Shown here piece after piece: positions 25,239-34,609 of a stretch of 64,000 nucleotides of DNA (positions are counted from its first letter, which is position 1; each line of letters begins with the position of its first letter). The position numbers and the translations under genes are program-made. Under the pieces are notes generated by a model, which ran no database searches, was not told where the DNA came from, and saw only the letters and a list, made by a program, of their open reading frames with translations. Location of the stretch: contig JAITUC010000009.1 in the NCBI GenBank assembly GCA_031286585.1, positions 124,001-188,000 on the forward strand. The letters run 5' to 3'. The DNA comes from Delftia acidovorans. GTDB taxonomy: Bacteria; Pseudomonadota; Gammaproteobacteria; Burkholderiales; Burkholderiaceae_C.

Positions 25239-26219
25239 ATGCAAAGCGCGCCTCTTCCTCTTTCCATGACCTCCCGCATCCCCTCCTCGCTTGCCCAGCC
25301 ACAGCCCTGCGCACCGGGCTGGACGCGGCATGCCCTGCCCGCCGAGCTGGGCGACTGCCATGCAGAGCGCTTCACGCTGGGCGACGGCATCGTGCTGGCG
25401 CGCTCGCACTACTGCCCGCTGCGCGATCTGGTGGAGGACAGCGTGCAGGCCGATGCCTCGGACCAGGGCCGCACCCTGGTCATCACGCTGGGGCTGGCAG
25501 GTGAATCGGGCTTTGTGGCGCGCGGCGGCGCGGCGCTGCGCTTCGGCGCGGGGCAGACCACGCTGGCAGCCTTTCGCGGCAGCCAGGGCGAGCGCCGCTA
25601 TGCGGCCGGCCAGACCGTGCGCCAGCTGCGCCTGCTGCTGTCGGGCGCGGCGCTGGACCGCTATCTGGGCGCCGAGTTGTCGCAGCGGCTGACGCAGGTG
25701 GACGGCGTGCGGGCGCTGGACCACCGCGCCAGCCTGCCGGCCAGCCTGGCGCTGGCGCGGCGCCTGGCCCAGCCGCCCGGGCCCCAGTCCACCGATGCGC
25801 TGGACCGCCACATCGCCATGCTGAGCCTGGCCGCGCTGGAGCTGCGCCACCTGGCGCCCGCGCCGCAGCCGGCCAAGGCGGCGCCGCGCTGGTCGGCCGA
25901 CGAACTGGCCCGGCTGGAGCAGGCGCGCGAACTGCTGTCCACCCAGATGGACCGCACGCTGACCCTGGCCTACCTGAGCGCTGCCGTGGGCCTGGGCGAG
26001 CACCGGCTCAAGCAGGGCTTTCGCGCCGTCTTCGGCACCACGCCCCAGGCCCTGCTGCTGGAGCTGCGCATGCGCCGCGCCTGGGCGCTGCTGGAGACCG
26101 GCTGCCAGGTCGCCCAGGCCGGCTGGCAGGTGGGCTATGCCCATCCGTCGAACTTCAGTGCCGCGTTCACGCGGTTCTACGGACGCAGCCCGAAATCAGT
26201 CTTCGGGCGTCGTTCGTAA
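25239..26219 (+). CDS. AraC-family regulator, PchR/AlcR-like
   Basis: A regulator of about 326 residues. The N-terminal 220 residues are the ligand-sensing part seen in siderophore regulators of the PchR/AlcR/YbtA group. The C-terminal 100 residues hold two AraC helix-turn-helices (LTLAYLSAAVGLGEHRLKQG, then QVAQAGWQVGYAHPSNFSAA), with the family signature F-x-R-x-Y-G-x-S-P at FTRFYGRSPK. I prefer the ATG giving MQSAPLPL because GGAG sits eight bases before it; an ATG seven codons earlier is possible. It diverges from the receptor-methyltransferase-permease operon across a Fur box. It probably activates that operon when the cognate ferric siderophore enters. Confidence 0.85.
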   Translation: MQSAPLPLSMTSRIPSSLAQPQPCAPGWTRHALPAELGDCHAERFTLGDGIVLARSHYCPLRDLVEDSVQADASDQGRTLVITLGLAGESGFVARGGAALRFGAGQTTLAAFRGSQGERRYAAGQTVRQLRLLLSGAALDRYLGAELSQRLTQVDGVRALDHRASLPASLALARRLAQPPGPQSTDALDRHIAMLSLAALELRHLAPAPQPAKAAPRWSADELARLEQARELLSTQMDRTLTLAYLSAAVGLGEHRLKQGFRAVFGTTPQALLLELRMRRAWALLETGCQVAQAGWQVGYAHPSNFSAAFTRFYGRSPKSVFGRRS

Positions 26220-26334
26220 GAAGAGGCTTTCGGTGGATTGGGTTGGTCTGCAGCGGGATGAGTGCATGCTTGAGGTGCTCCGTATGGGCCTGTGCCCGTG
26301 CAAGCTGCCGTTCCAAGAGGAACGCTCGGCGCAC

Positions 26335-27750
26335 TCAGAACAGCCGCGCCCTGTAGACATTGTTTGGCTCTGCGTTTTGCGGCTGTGGTTCACGGCCTTG
26401 GAACACCAGGGATTGCTGCTCTTTGTCCCACAGCATGGGCTGCTGCGGGGTGTAGGGCGAGCGCAATGCCTGAGGGCTCTGCTCCAGCCAATGGGCCATG
26501 TCGGCCGAGGTGATGCCCTGGCGATAGGCCTGCAACTGCAGGCGCACCAGACGTCGGTGGCCTTCGATATCGTGGGTGCGCTGGAAGTATTTCCGTCTGG
26601 CGGGCAGCGCAATGTCTTGCGCGAGACCCAGCATGCTTCTGCCCATCAGATTGCGAGGCCAGTAGGTCCACCGGCCCTCCAGGTCCGAGACGCGTTGTTG
26701 CGGCTGAGCGATTGCCGCATCAAGCGCATGGGCTGGCAGGCGTGCGAGGACTGACATGCTCTGCCAGCGTTGCCAAACCAGATTGGCGCTCTGATGGGGC
26801 AGATAGGCCAGCCGCACCAGTGCATTGCTCAGCCACTCTTCGATGAACTCGGACCATGTGCCACGGAAGGCAGGAATGAGGGAGGGCGACGCCTCCACCA
26901 TGCCTGCACCCAGGGCCATGCTCCAGCGTATCTCTCCTTCAGCAGCAGGGGCCAGCGACAGCGGCCAGGAGCCCAGCGCGGTTTCCCAGGCGTCGTGGTC
27001 GCGGGCCACCAGCGCGGGAAAAGCACGGGCCATCTCGCTGAGCAGCCGCTGATGCCTGTAGGCTGCTGCCAGCACGACCATGGCGCCGATCAGGGTGCGG
27101 GATCCCTCCAGCAGACGCTGGTGCAGTTGGGTGTTGCGCCGCATGCATTCGAGCGCTTCACGCGGTTGATTCGATTGAAGCAGCAGCGCCGCTTGCATGC
27201 CCACCAGTTCGGAAGCGAAGGACAGGTCGTCGTAGCGGGGCATTTGAAAGCCCGCGTAGGGCACCGGAACCTCTTCATATGCAGGTGACTCCCCCAAGGC
27301 CCGGTAGCGTGAGAGGGTCTCCGAATGGCGTCGTAGAGCCTCTTCGATGGCCGTGCGCCTTGCGTCGTAGTGGTCCATGCAGTTCGCGGCAGCGGGACAG
27401 CGCAGTTTTTTGCGGTCGTCCATCTGGAAAGCTGCCTGCACGTGGTCTGCCCATTCCTGGTCGTGCTCGAAACGGCGGTGATAGCGCTCCAGATCACGCA
27501 TGAAGAACTGTTCTCCGGCCTGCTGCGGGTCTTCGCCAGCAGGCGCACCCAGCCCCAGCAGGAGGAAGTAACTGTTGCGCCGCATGGCCTGTGCGTCAGG
27601 CGGTACGAAGCGCCGGGCCTCGGCGGCCTCGGGCAGCAGCTCGTCGTCATGCCGGTTGGCCACCCACAGCACCAGCACGCCAAGCAACGGCAAAGCCAGG
27701 GCAACTGCCAGGGGCCAGCGCCAGAACCTGAAGGTGAGAAAGCGTCGCAT
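26335..27750 (-). CDS. Hypothetical membrane-anchored protein, lower GC than neighbours
   Basis: A 471-residue protein I do not recognise. It begins with a basic segment and a single membrane anchor or uncleaved signal (PLAVALALPLLGVLVLWVAN). The rest is probably periplasmic and mostly helical, rich in Arg, Gln, Trp and Leu, with two Cys (LRCPAAANC). Third-position GC is visibly lower than in flanking genes and AT-rich codons are more common, so it may be acquired. It is monocistronic, lying between the siderophore regulator and narK1, and has no obvious partner. Confidence 0.7.
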   Translation of the reverse strand: MRRFLTFRFWRWPLAVALALPLLGVLVLWVANRHDDELLPEAAEARRFVPPDAQAMRRNSYFLLLGLGAPAGEDPQQAGEQFFMRDLERYHRRFEHDQEWADHVQAAFQMDDRKKLRCPAAANCMDHYDARRTAIEEALRRHSETLSRYRALGESPAYEEVPVPYAGFQMPRYDDLSFASELVGMQAALLLQSNQPREALECMRRNTQLHQRLLEGSRTLIGAMVVLAAAYRHQRLLSEMARAFPALVARDHDAWETALGSWPLSLAPAAEGEIRWSMALGAGMVEASPSLIPAFRGTWSEFIEEWLSNALVRLAYLPHQSANLVWQRWQSMSVLARLPAHALDAAIAQPQQRVSDLEGRWTYWPRNLMGRSMLGLAQDIALPARRKYFQRTHDIEGHRRLVRLQLQAYRQGITSADMAHWLEQSPQALRSPYTPQQPMLWDKEQQSLVFQGREPQPQNAEPNNVYRARLF

Positions 27751-27824
27751 GTGGCAAGCCTATCCGAACGGTGGGCAGACCCTCTGCGTAGCCGGGGTGC
27801 ATTCCCGTGGAATTGCAACGGCCA

Positions 27825-27864
27825 TAGTTCTTTGGAACTAGGCCCGCCTGCGCGCGCCTAGTTC
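27825..27864. promoter_or_regulatory. Overlapping inverted repeats upstream of narK1
   Basis: The motif TAGTTC / GAACTA occurs three times in alternating orientation: TAGTTC (27825-27830), GAACTAGGC (27835-27843) and GCCTAGTTC (27856-27864). The middle arm can pair with either outer arm. It lies 91-130 bases before narK1 and may be an operator or a pair of alternative hairpins. Confidence 0.4.
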
Positions 27865-27954
27865 TTCCGCATTGTCCGAGCGTACGGCTGGCGGATGTGC
27901 GGCGCGGCCCTCGCGCGGGACCATGGGAACCATAGCCCCCACGAGGAAAACAAA

Positions 27955-29277
27955 ATGGCAAACCAAGCGCCCGCCGCACAGGGCCATCCCCGAAAAAGTC
28001 CGGGAACAAGCACACGCCGCGACCGCCAGGCCTGGTCGGTCCTGGCCGTCAGCACCCTGGCCTTCACCGTCTGCTTCATGGTCTGGATGATGTTCGGCAT
28101 CATCGGCATCCCCATCAAGAAGATGCTGGATCTGAACGCCACGCAGTTCGGCCTGCTCACGGCCATGCCCGTGCTCACGGGCTCGCTGGTGCGCGTGCCG
28201 CTGGGCATCTGGACCGACCGCTACGGCGGGCGCATCGTGATGGCGGTGCTGATGGCCGTCACCGTGCCCGCGATCTGGATGATGGGCTATGCCACCGAGT
28301 ACTGGCACTTCCTGACCATCGGCCTGTTCGTGGGCCTGGCGGGCGGCTCGTTCTCGGTGGGCACGCCCTATGTGGCGCGCTGGTTTCCCAAGGAGCGCCA
28401 GGGCATGGCCATGGGCATCTACGGCGCGGGCAACTCGGGCGCGGCGGTGAACAAGTTCGTGGCGCCGGTGATCCTGGTGGCCTTCGGCTGGGCCGCCGTG
28501 CCGCATGCCTATGCGGCCATCATGCTGGGCGCGCTGGTGCTGTTCTGGCTGTTCAGCCACAGCGACCCGGCCCACCGGGTGCCCAGCAATGTGCGCTTCA
28601 GCGACCAGTTGAAGGCGCTCAAGGACCCGCGCGTGCTCAAGTACTGCCAGTACTACAGCATCGTCTTCGGCGGCTATGTGGCGCTGAGCCTGTGGATGGT
28701 GCAGTACTACGTGGGCGAGTACGGCCTGGACATCCGCGTGGCGGCCCTGCTGGCGGCCTGCTTTTCGCTGCCGGGCGGCGTGCTGCGCGCAATCGGCGGC
28801 TGGCTGTCGGACAGGTACGGCGCGCACAGCGTGACCTGGTGGGTGCTGTGGGTGTGCTGGATCTGCCTGTTCCTGCTGTCCTATCCGCAGACCGATTTCA
28901 CCATCGCCACGGTGGACGGCAGCACCACGCTGCACCTGGGCCTGAACGTCCATGCCTTCACCGCGCTGATGTTCGTGCTGGGCATTGCCATGGCCTTCGG
29001 CAAGGCCAGCGTCTTCAAGTACATCAGCGACGACTACCCCGCAAACATCGGCGCCATCAGCGGCATCGTGGGCCTGGCCGGCGGCCTGGGCGGCTTCATC
29101 CTGCCCATCCTGTTCGGCGTGCTGCTGGACTGGACGGGCATCCGCTCCAGCGCCTTCATGCTGCTCTACGGTGTGGTCTGGGTGTCGCTGATCTGGATGT
29201 ATTTCACCGAGGTGCGCCGCACCGACGTGCTCAACCGCCACGGCGGCCGCAGCGATGCGCAGCCGGCCGCGCGCTGA
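27955..29277 (+). CDS. narK1: Nitrate/proton symporter, NarK1 type (MFS)
   Basis: A 440-residue major-facilitator protein of the nitrate/nitrite porter family with about twelve membrane segments. Typical nitrate signatures are present: FVGLAGGSFSVGTPYVARWF in TM5 and GIVGLAGGLGGFILPILFG in TM11. Conserved Arg residues lie in membrane segments (GSLVRVPLGIWTDRYGGR). It is the first gene of the nar operon and belongs to the NarK1 type thought to import nitrate with protons. I start it at MANQAPAA, preceded by GAGG at suitable distance. narK2 follows after 16 bases. NarL and FNR control is likely, although I see no clear FNR box just upstream. Confidence 0.92.
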   Translation: MANQAPAAQGHPRKSPGTSTRRDRQAWSVLAVSTLAFTVCFMVWMMFGIIGIPIKKMLDLNATQFGLLTAMPVLTGSLVRVPLGIWTDRYGGRIVMAVLMAVTVPAIWMMGYATEYWHFLTIGLFVGLAGGSFSVGTPYVARWFPKERQGMAMGIYGAGNSGAAVNKFVAPVILVAFGWAAVPHAYAAIMLGALVLFWLFSHSDPAHRVPSNVRFSDQLKALKDPRVLKYCQYYSIVFGGYVALSLWMVQYYVGEYGLDIRVAALLAACFSLPGGVLRAIGGWLSDRYGAHSVTWWVLWVCWICLFLLSYPQTDFTIATVDGSTTLHLGLNVHAFTALMFVLGIAMAFGKASVFKYISDDYPANIGAISGIVGLAGGLGGFILPILFGVLLDWTGIRSSAFMLLYGVVWVSLIWMYFTEVRRTDVLNRHGGRSDAQPAAR

Positions 29278-29293
29278 ACCGCAGGAGTTGCAC

Positions 29294-30748
29294 ATGCATG
29301 CGAACACCCCAACCAACGCGCCCCGCCGCAGCCGCCCCGGCAGCGTGCTGACCCTCTGGCGCCCCGAGGACAGGCAGTTCTGGGAGCGCGAGGGCGAGGC
29401 CATCGCCAGGATCAACCTCTGGATCTCGGTGCCCGCCCTGTTCCTGGCCTTTGCCATCTGGCAGGTCTGGAGCGTGGTGGCCGTGAACCTGCCCGCGCTG
29501 GGCTTCACCTACTCCACCAACCAGCTGTTCTGGCTGGCGGCCGCGCCCGCGCTGTCGGGCGCCACGCTGCGCATCTTCTATTCCTTCATGGTGCCGCTGA
29601 TGGGCGGGCGCCGCTGGACGGCGCTGTCCACGGCCTCGCTGCTGGTCCCGGCCATCGGCATCGGCTACGCGGTGCAGGACCCGGCGACCGGCTATCCGAC
29701 CATGCTGATCCTGGCCCTGCTGTGCGGCCTGGGCGGGGGCAACTTCAGCTCCAGCATGGCCAACATCAGCTTCTTCTTTCCCAAGGAGCGCAAGGGCTCG
29801 GCCCTGGGCGTGAACGCGGGCCTGGGCAACCTGGGCGTGTCAGTGGTGCAGTTCCTGAGCCCGCTGGTGGTCACGGCCGGCATCTTCGGCATCTTCGGAG
29901 GCGATGCGCAGACCATCACCAAGGCCGGCGAGACCACCAAGGTCTGGGCGCAGAACGCGGCCTTCATCTGGGTGCCGTGGATCGCCATCGCCTCGCTGGC
30001 CGCCTGGTTCGGCATGAACGACATCGCCGACGCCAAGGCCAGCTTCGCGGCCCAGGCCGCCATCTTCCGGCGCAAGCACAACTGGGTGATGTGCCTGCTG
30101 TACCTGGGCACCTTCGGCTCCTTCATCGGCTTTGCGGCGGGCTTTCCGCTGCTGATCAAGAGCCAGTTCCCGGCCGTCAATCCGCTGGCCTATGCCTGGC
30201 TGGGCCCGCTGCTGGGCGCGCTGTCGCGGCCCTTTGGCGGCTGGCTGGCCGACAAGGCGGGCGGCGCGCGCGTGACGTTCTGGAACTTCCTGGTCATGGC
30301 CGTGGCCGTGGTGGGCGTGCTGTATTTCCTGCCCAAGGGCAGCGGCGGCTACGCGCTGGGCTTCGGCCCTGCCGAGGGCAGCTTCATGGGCTTCTTCCTG
30401 ATGTTCCTGGTGCTGTTCCTGACCACGGGCATCGGCAACGGATCGACCTTCAGCATGATCCCGGCGATTTTCCTGGCCCTCAAGCAGCGCGAGCTGGGTG
30501 CCCACCCCAGCGAGGAAGCCCAGGCCCATGCCCTCAAGGAAGGCAACACCGAAGGCGCGGCCGCCCTGGGCTTTGCGGGGGCGCTGGGAGCCTACGGCGG
30601 CTTCTTCATCCCCAAGAGCTACGGCAGCTCCATCGCCGCCACGGGCGGGCCCGAGCTGGCGCTGTGGGTGTTTGCCGCCTTCTATGTGCTGTGCGTGGGC
30701 GTGACCTGGTGGTACTACGCGCGCAGAAATGCCGAGATGCCCTGCTGA
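29294..30748 (+). CDS. narK2: Nitrate/nitrite antiporter, NarK2 type (MFS)
   Basis: A 484-residue member of the same porter family, but of the NarK2 type, which usually exchanges nitrate for nitrite. It has the longer N-terminus typical of this group (LTLWRPEDRQFWEREGEAIA), the signature GGGNFSSSMANISFFFPKE in TM5, and GALGAYGGFFIPKSYG in TM11. GGAG is well placed before the chosen ATG. With narK1 it gives the paired porter arrangement known from Paracoccus and Pseudomonas, in which K1 starts uptake and K2 maintains exchange. It precedes narG by 57 bases. Confidence 0.92.
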   Translation: MHANTPTNAPRRSRPGSVLTLWRPEDRQFWEREGEAIARINLWISVPALFLAFAIWQVWSVVAVNLPALGFTYSTNQLFWLAAAPALSGATLRIFYSFMVPLMGGRRWTALSTASLLVPAIGIGYAVQDPATGYPTMLILALLCGLGGGNFSSSMANISFFFPKERKGSALGVNAGLGNLGVSVVQFLSPLVVTAGIFGIFGGDAQTITKAGETTKVWAQNAAFIWVPWIAIASLAAWFGMNDIADAKASFAAQAAIFRRKHNWVMCLLYLGTFGSFIGFAAGFPLLIKSQFPAVNPLAYAWLGPLLGALSRPFGGWLADKAGGARVTFWNFLVMAVAVVGVLYFLPKGSGGYALGFGPAEGSFMGFFLMFLVLFLTTGIGNGSTFSMIPAIFLALKQRELGAHPSEEAQAHALKEGNTEGAAALGFAGALGAYGGFFIPKSYGSSIAATGGPELALWVFAAFYVLCVGVTWWYYARRNAEMPC

Positions 30749-30805
30749 GGCGCACGCCGCAGGCACGACAGCAACGCACCGCAACGAACAACAAGGAGTC
30801 CCGCG

Positions 30806-33800
30806 ATGAGCCATTTTCTGGACAAGCTTTCCTACTTCTCCCTGCCCCGGCAGGAATTCTCCAACGGCCATGGCCAGGTGACGGGCGAGGACCGCACCTG
30901 GGAAGACGCCTACCGCGACCGCTGGGCGCATGACAAGGTGGTGCGCTCCACGCACGGCGTGAACTGCACGGGCTCGTGCTCGTGGAAGATCTACGTCAAG
31001 GGCGGCATCGTGACCTGGGAGACCCAGCAGACCGACTACCCGCGCACGCGCGCCGACCTGCCCAACCACGAGCCGCGCGGCTGCGCGCGCGGCGCCAGCT
31101 ACAGCTGGTACCTGTACAGCGCCAACCGCGTCAAATACCCCATGGTGCGCGGCCGCCTGCTCAAGCACTGGCGTGCCGCCCTGGCCGTGGCCAGGAGCCC
31201 GGTCGATGCCTGGGCCGCCATCGTCGAGAACGAGGATGCGCGCAGCGAGTGGCAAAAGCAGCGCGGCCTGGGCGGCTTCGTGCGCAGCAGCTGGGACGAG
31301 GTCAACCGCATGATCGCGGCGGCCAACGTCTACACGATCAAGAAGCACGGGCCGGACCGCATCATCGGCTTCTCGCCGATCCCGGCCATGTCCATGATCT
31401 CGTATGCCGCAGGCAGCCGCTACCTGAGCCTGATCGGCGGCGTGTGCATGAGCTTCTACGACTGGTACTGCGACCTGCCGCCGGCCAGCCCCCAGACCTG
31501 GGGCGAGCAGACCGACGTGCCCGAGAGCGCCGACTGGTACAACTCCAACTTCATCATCGCCTGGGGCTCCAACGTGCCCCAGACGCGCACCCCCGACGCC
31601 CACTTCTTCACCGAGGTCCGCTACAAGGGCGCCAAGGTCGTGGCCGTCACGCCCGACTACTCCGAGGTCGCCAAGCTGGCCGACCTGTGGATGCACCCCA
31701 AGCAGGGAACGGATGCCGCCGTGGCCATGGCCATGGGCCACGTCATCCTCAAGGAGTTCTACTTCGGCGAGCGCGGCCGGCCGGCGTATTTCGAGGACTA
31801 TGCGCGCCGCTACACCGACCTGCCGCTGCTGATCCGCCTCAAGCGCCAGCAACTGCCCGATGGCCGCACGGCCCTGGTGCCCGAGCGCTATGTGCGCGCC
31901 AGCGACTTCGACGGCGACCTGGGCCAGGACAGCAACCCCGAATGGAAGACCGTGGCCTACGGCGAGGACGGCGGCGTGGCCCTGCCCAACGGCTCCATCG
32001 GCTTTCGCTGGGGCGAGGCCGGCCGCGCCGACGAGGGCCTGTGGAACCTCGAATCCAAGGAGGCGCGCACGGGCAACGACGTGCAGCTCAAGCTCTCGGT
32101 GCTGGACGGCCAGGGCGTCGACAGCGAGGTGGCCGATGTGGCCTTCCCCTACTTCGGCGGCCTGCAGTCGCCGGGCTTCGACGCCAACGAGCAGGGCACG
32201 GACGTGCTGCTGCGCCGCGTGCCCGTCTCGCGCATGGTGCTGGACGGCGAGGAGGCCATCGTGGCCACCGTGTTCGACCTGCTGGCGGGCAACTACGGCA
32301 TCCACCGCGGCCTGGAAGGCGAGGGCGCTGATGGCGGCTATGACGCCGATGCGCCCTACACCCCGGCCTGGCAGGAAAAGATCACCGGCGTGCCGCGTGA
32401 CCAGGTGATCGCCGTTGCGCGCCAGTTTGCCGACAACGCCGAAAAGACGCGCGGCAAGTCCATGGTCATCATCGGCGCGGCCATGAACCACTGGTACCAC
32501 TGCGACATGAACTACCGCGGCATCATCAACATGCTGATGCTGTGCGGCTGCATAGGCCAGAGCGGCGGCGGCTGGGCGCACTACGTGGGCCAGGAAAAGC
32601 TGCGCCCGCAGACCGGCTGGACCGCGCTGGCCTTTGCGCTGGACTGGCTGCGCCCGCCGCGCCAGATGAACTCCACCAGCTTCTTCTACGCCCACACCGA
32701 CCAGTGGCGCTACGAGAAGCTGGGCGTGGAAGAGGTGCTGTCCCCGCTGGCCGACCGCAGCCAGTACGGCGGCGCCATGATCGACTACAACGTGCGCGCC
32801 GAGCGCATGGGCTGGCTGCCCAGCGCGCCGCAGCTGCAGGCCAACCCGCTGCAGCTGGTGCGCGACGCCCAGGCCCAGGGCCTGGATGTGAAGGACCACG
32901 TGGTGCAGTCCCTGCAGGACGGCTCGCTGTCCATGAGCTGCGAGGACCCCGACCACCCGGCCAACTGGCCGCGCAACATGTTCGTGTGGCGCTCCAACAT
33001 CCTGGGCAGCTCGGGCAAGGGCCACGAGTACTTCCTCAAGCACCTGCTGGGCACCACGCACGGCGTGCAGGGCAAGGACCTCGGCCACGATGAAGCCAAG
33101 CCGCAGGAGGTGCGCTGGCACGACAAGGCGCCCGAAGGCAAGCTGGACCTGCTGGTCACGCTGGACTTCCGCATGAGCACCACCTGCCTGTACTCGGACA
33201 TCGTCCTGCCCACGGCCACCTGGTATGAGAAGAACGACCTCAACACCAGCGACATGCACCCCTTCATCCACCCGCTGTCGGCGGCCGTGGACCCGGCCTG
33301 GCAGGCCAGGAGCGACTGGGAGATCTACAAGGGCTTCGCCAAGTCCTTCAGCGAGGTCTGCGTGGGCCACCTGGGCGTGGAAAAGGACGTGGTGCTCACG
33401 CCGCTGATGCACGACACCCCCGCCGAGCTGGCCCAGCCCGATGGCGTGCGCGACTGGAAGAAGGGCGAGTGCGCCCTGATCCCCGGCAAGACCGCGCCGC
33501 AGATCGCCGTGGTCGAGCGCGACTATCCCAACCTCTACAAGCGCTTCACGGCCCTGGGCCCGCTGATGGACAGGCTGGGCAACGGCGGCAAGGGCATAGC
33601 CTGGAACACCGAGACCGAGGTGGAGCAGCTGGGCGGGCTCAACGGCCTGGTGCGTGAGGAAGGCGTGAGCCAGGGCCGCCCGCGCATCGTCACCGACATC
33701 GACGCCACCGAGGTGGTGATGATGCTGGCGCCCGAGACCAACGGCCACGTGGCCGTCAAGGCCTGGGAAGCACTGTCGAAGCAGACGGGGCGCGAGCATG

Positions 33801-34591
33801 CCCACCTGGCGCTGCACCGCGAGGACGAGAAGATCCGCTTTCGCGACATCCAGGCCCAGCCGCGCAAGATCATCAGCTCGCCCACCTGGTCGGGCCTGGA
33901 AAGCGAGAAGGTCAGCTACAACGCCTGCTACACCAACGTGCATGAGCTGATCCCATGGCGCACCCTCACCGGCCGCCAGCAGTTCTACCAGGACCATCCG
34001 TGGATGCGCGACTTCGGCGAAGGCTTCGTCAGCTACCGCCCGCCCGTGCATATGAAGGCGCTGCAGGAAGTGCAGGGCCAAAAGCCCAACGGCCATCCCG
34101 AGATCGCGCTGAACTTCATCACGCCGCACCAGAAGTGGGGCATCCACTCCACCTATGGCGACAACCTGATGATGCTCACGCTGGCGCGTGGCGGCCCCAT
34201 CGTCTGGCTCAGCGAGGACGACGCCAAGAGCGCCGGCATCGCCGACAACGACTGGGTGGAGCTGTACAACGCCAACGGCGCCATCGCGGCGCGGGCCGTG
34301 GTCAGCCAGCGCGTCAAACCGGGCATGGTCATGATGTACCACGCGCAGGAGAAGACCATCAACACGCCGGGCTCGGAGATCACCGGCACGCGCGGCGGCA
34401 TCCACAACTCGGTCACGCGCATCGTGCTCAAGCCCACCCACATGATCGGCGGCTACGCGCAGTACAGCTACGGCTTCAACTACTACGGAACCATCGGCAC
34501 CAACCGTGACGAGTTCGTGCTGGTCCGAAAGATGCGCCGCATCGACTGGCTGGACGACGAAGCCGAGGCCGGCGCAGCCGCCCATGCCTGA
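30806..34591 (+). CDS. narG: Respiratory nitrate reductase alpha subunit NarG
   Basis: Catalytic molybdenum subunit, 1261 residues, full length. It carries bis-MGD and the FS0 iron-sulfur cluster and reduces nitrate to nitrite on the cytoplasmic face. The N-terminus keeps the FS0 ligand pattern H-x3-C-x3-C (STHGVNCTGSCSW) and the later Cys in RGCARG. The Mo-ligand Asp lies in YDWYCDLPPASPQTWGEQTD, which is nearly invariant in NarG. The C-terminal MGD-binding domain ends with IHNSVTRIVLKPTHMIGGYAQ. A good AGGAG precedes the ATG. It is followed by narH after 18 bases. Confidence 0.98.
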   Translation: MSHFLDKLSYFSLPRQEFSNGHGQVTGEDRTWEDAYRDRWAHDKVVRSTHGVNCTGSCSWKIYVKGGIVTWETQQTDYPRTRADLPNHEPRGCARGASYSWYLYSANRVKYPMVRGRLLKHWRAALAVARSPVDAWAAIVENEDARSEWQKQRGLGGFVRSSWDEVNRMIAAANVYTIKKHGPDRIIGFSPIPAMSMISYAAGSRYLSLIGGVCMSFYDWYCDLPPASPQTWGEQTDVPESADWYNSNFIIAWGSNVPQTRTPDAHFFTEVRYKGAKVVAVTPDYSEVAKLADLWMHPKQGTDAAVAMAMGHVILKEFYFGERGRPAYFEDYARRYTDLPLLIRLKRQQLPDGRTALVPERYVRASDFDGDLGQDSNPEWKTVAYGEDGGVALPNGSIGFRWGEAGRADEGLWNLESKEARTGNDVQLKLSVLDGQGVDSEVADVAFPYFGGLQSPGFDANEQGTDVLLRRVPVSRMVLDGEEAIVATVFDLLAGNYGIHRGLEGEGADGGYDADAPYTPAWQEKITGVPRDQVIAVARQFADNAEKTRGKSMVIIGAAMNHWYHCDMNYRGIINMLMLCGCIGQSGGGWAHYVGQEKLRPQTGWTALAFALDWLRPPRQMNSTSFFYAHTDQWRYEKLGVEEVLSPLADRSQYGGAMIDYNVRAERMGWLPSAPQLQANPLQLVRDAQAQGLDVKDHVVQSLQDGSLSMSCEDPDHPANWPRNMFVWRSNILGSSGKGHEYFLKHLLGTTHGVQGKDLGHDEAKPQEVRWHDKAPEGKLDLLVTLDFRMSTTCLYSDIVLPTATWYEKNDLNTSDMHPFIHPLSAAVDPAWQARSDWEIYKGFAKSFSEVCVGHLGVEKDVVLTPLMHDTPAELAQPDGVRDWKKGECALIPGKTAPQIAVVERDYPNLYKRFTALGPLMDRLGNGGKGIAWNTETEVEQLGGLNGLVREEGVSQGRPRIVTDIDATEVVMMLAPETNGHVAVKAWEALSKQTGREHAHLALHREDEKIRFRDIQAQPRKIISSPTWSGLESEKVSYNACYTNVHELIPWRTLTGRQQFYQDHPWMRDFGEGFVSYRPPVHMKALQEVQGQKPNGHPEIALNFITPHQKWGIHSTYGDNLMMLTLARGGPIVWLSEDDAKSAGIADNDWVELYNANGAIAARAVVSQRVKPGMVMMYHAQEKTINTPGSEITGTRGGIHNSVTRIVLKPTHMIGGYAQYSYGFNYYGTIGTNRDEFVLVRKMRRIDWLDDEAEAGAAAHA

Positions 34592-34609
34592 ACAACAAGG
34601 AGAAACACG

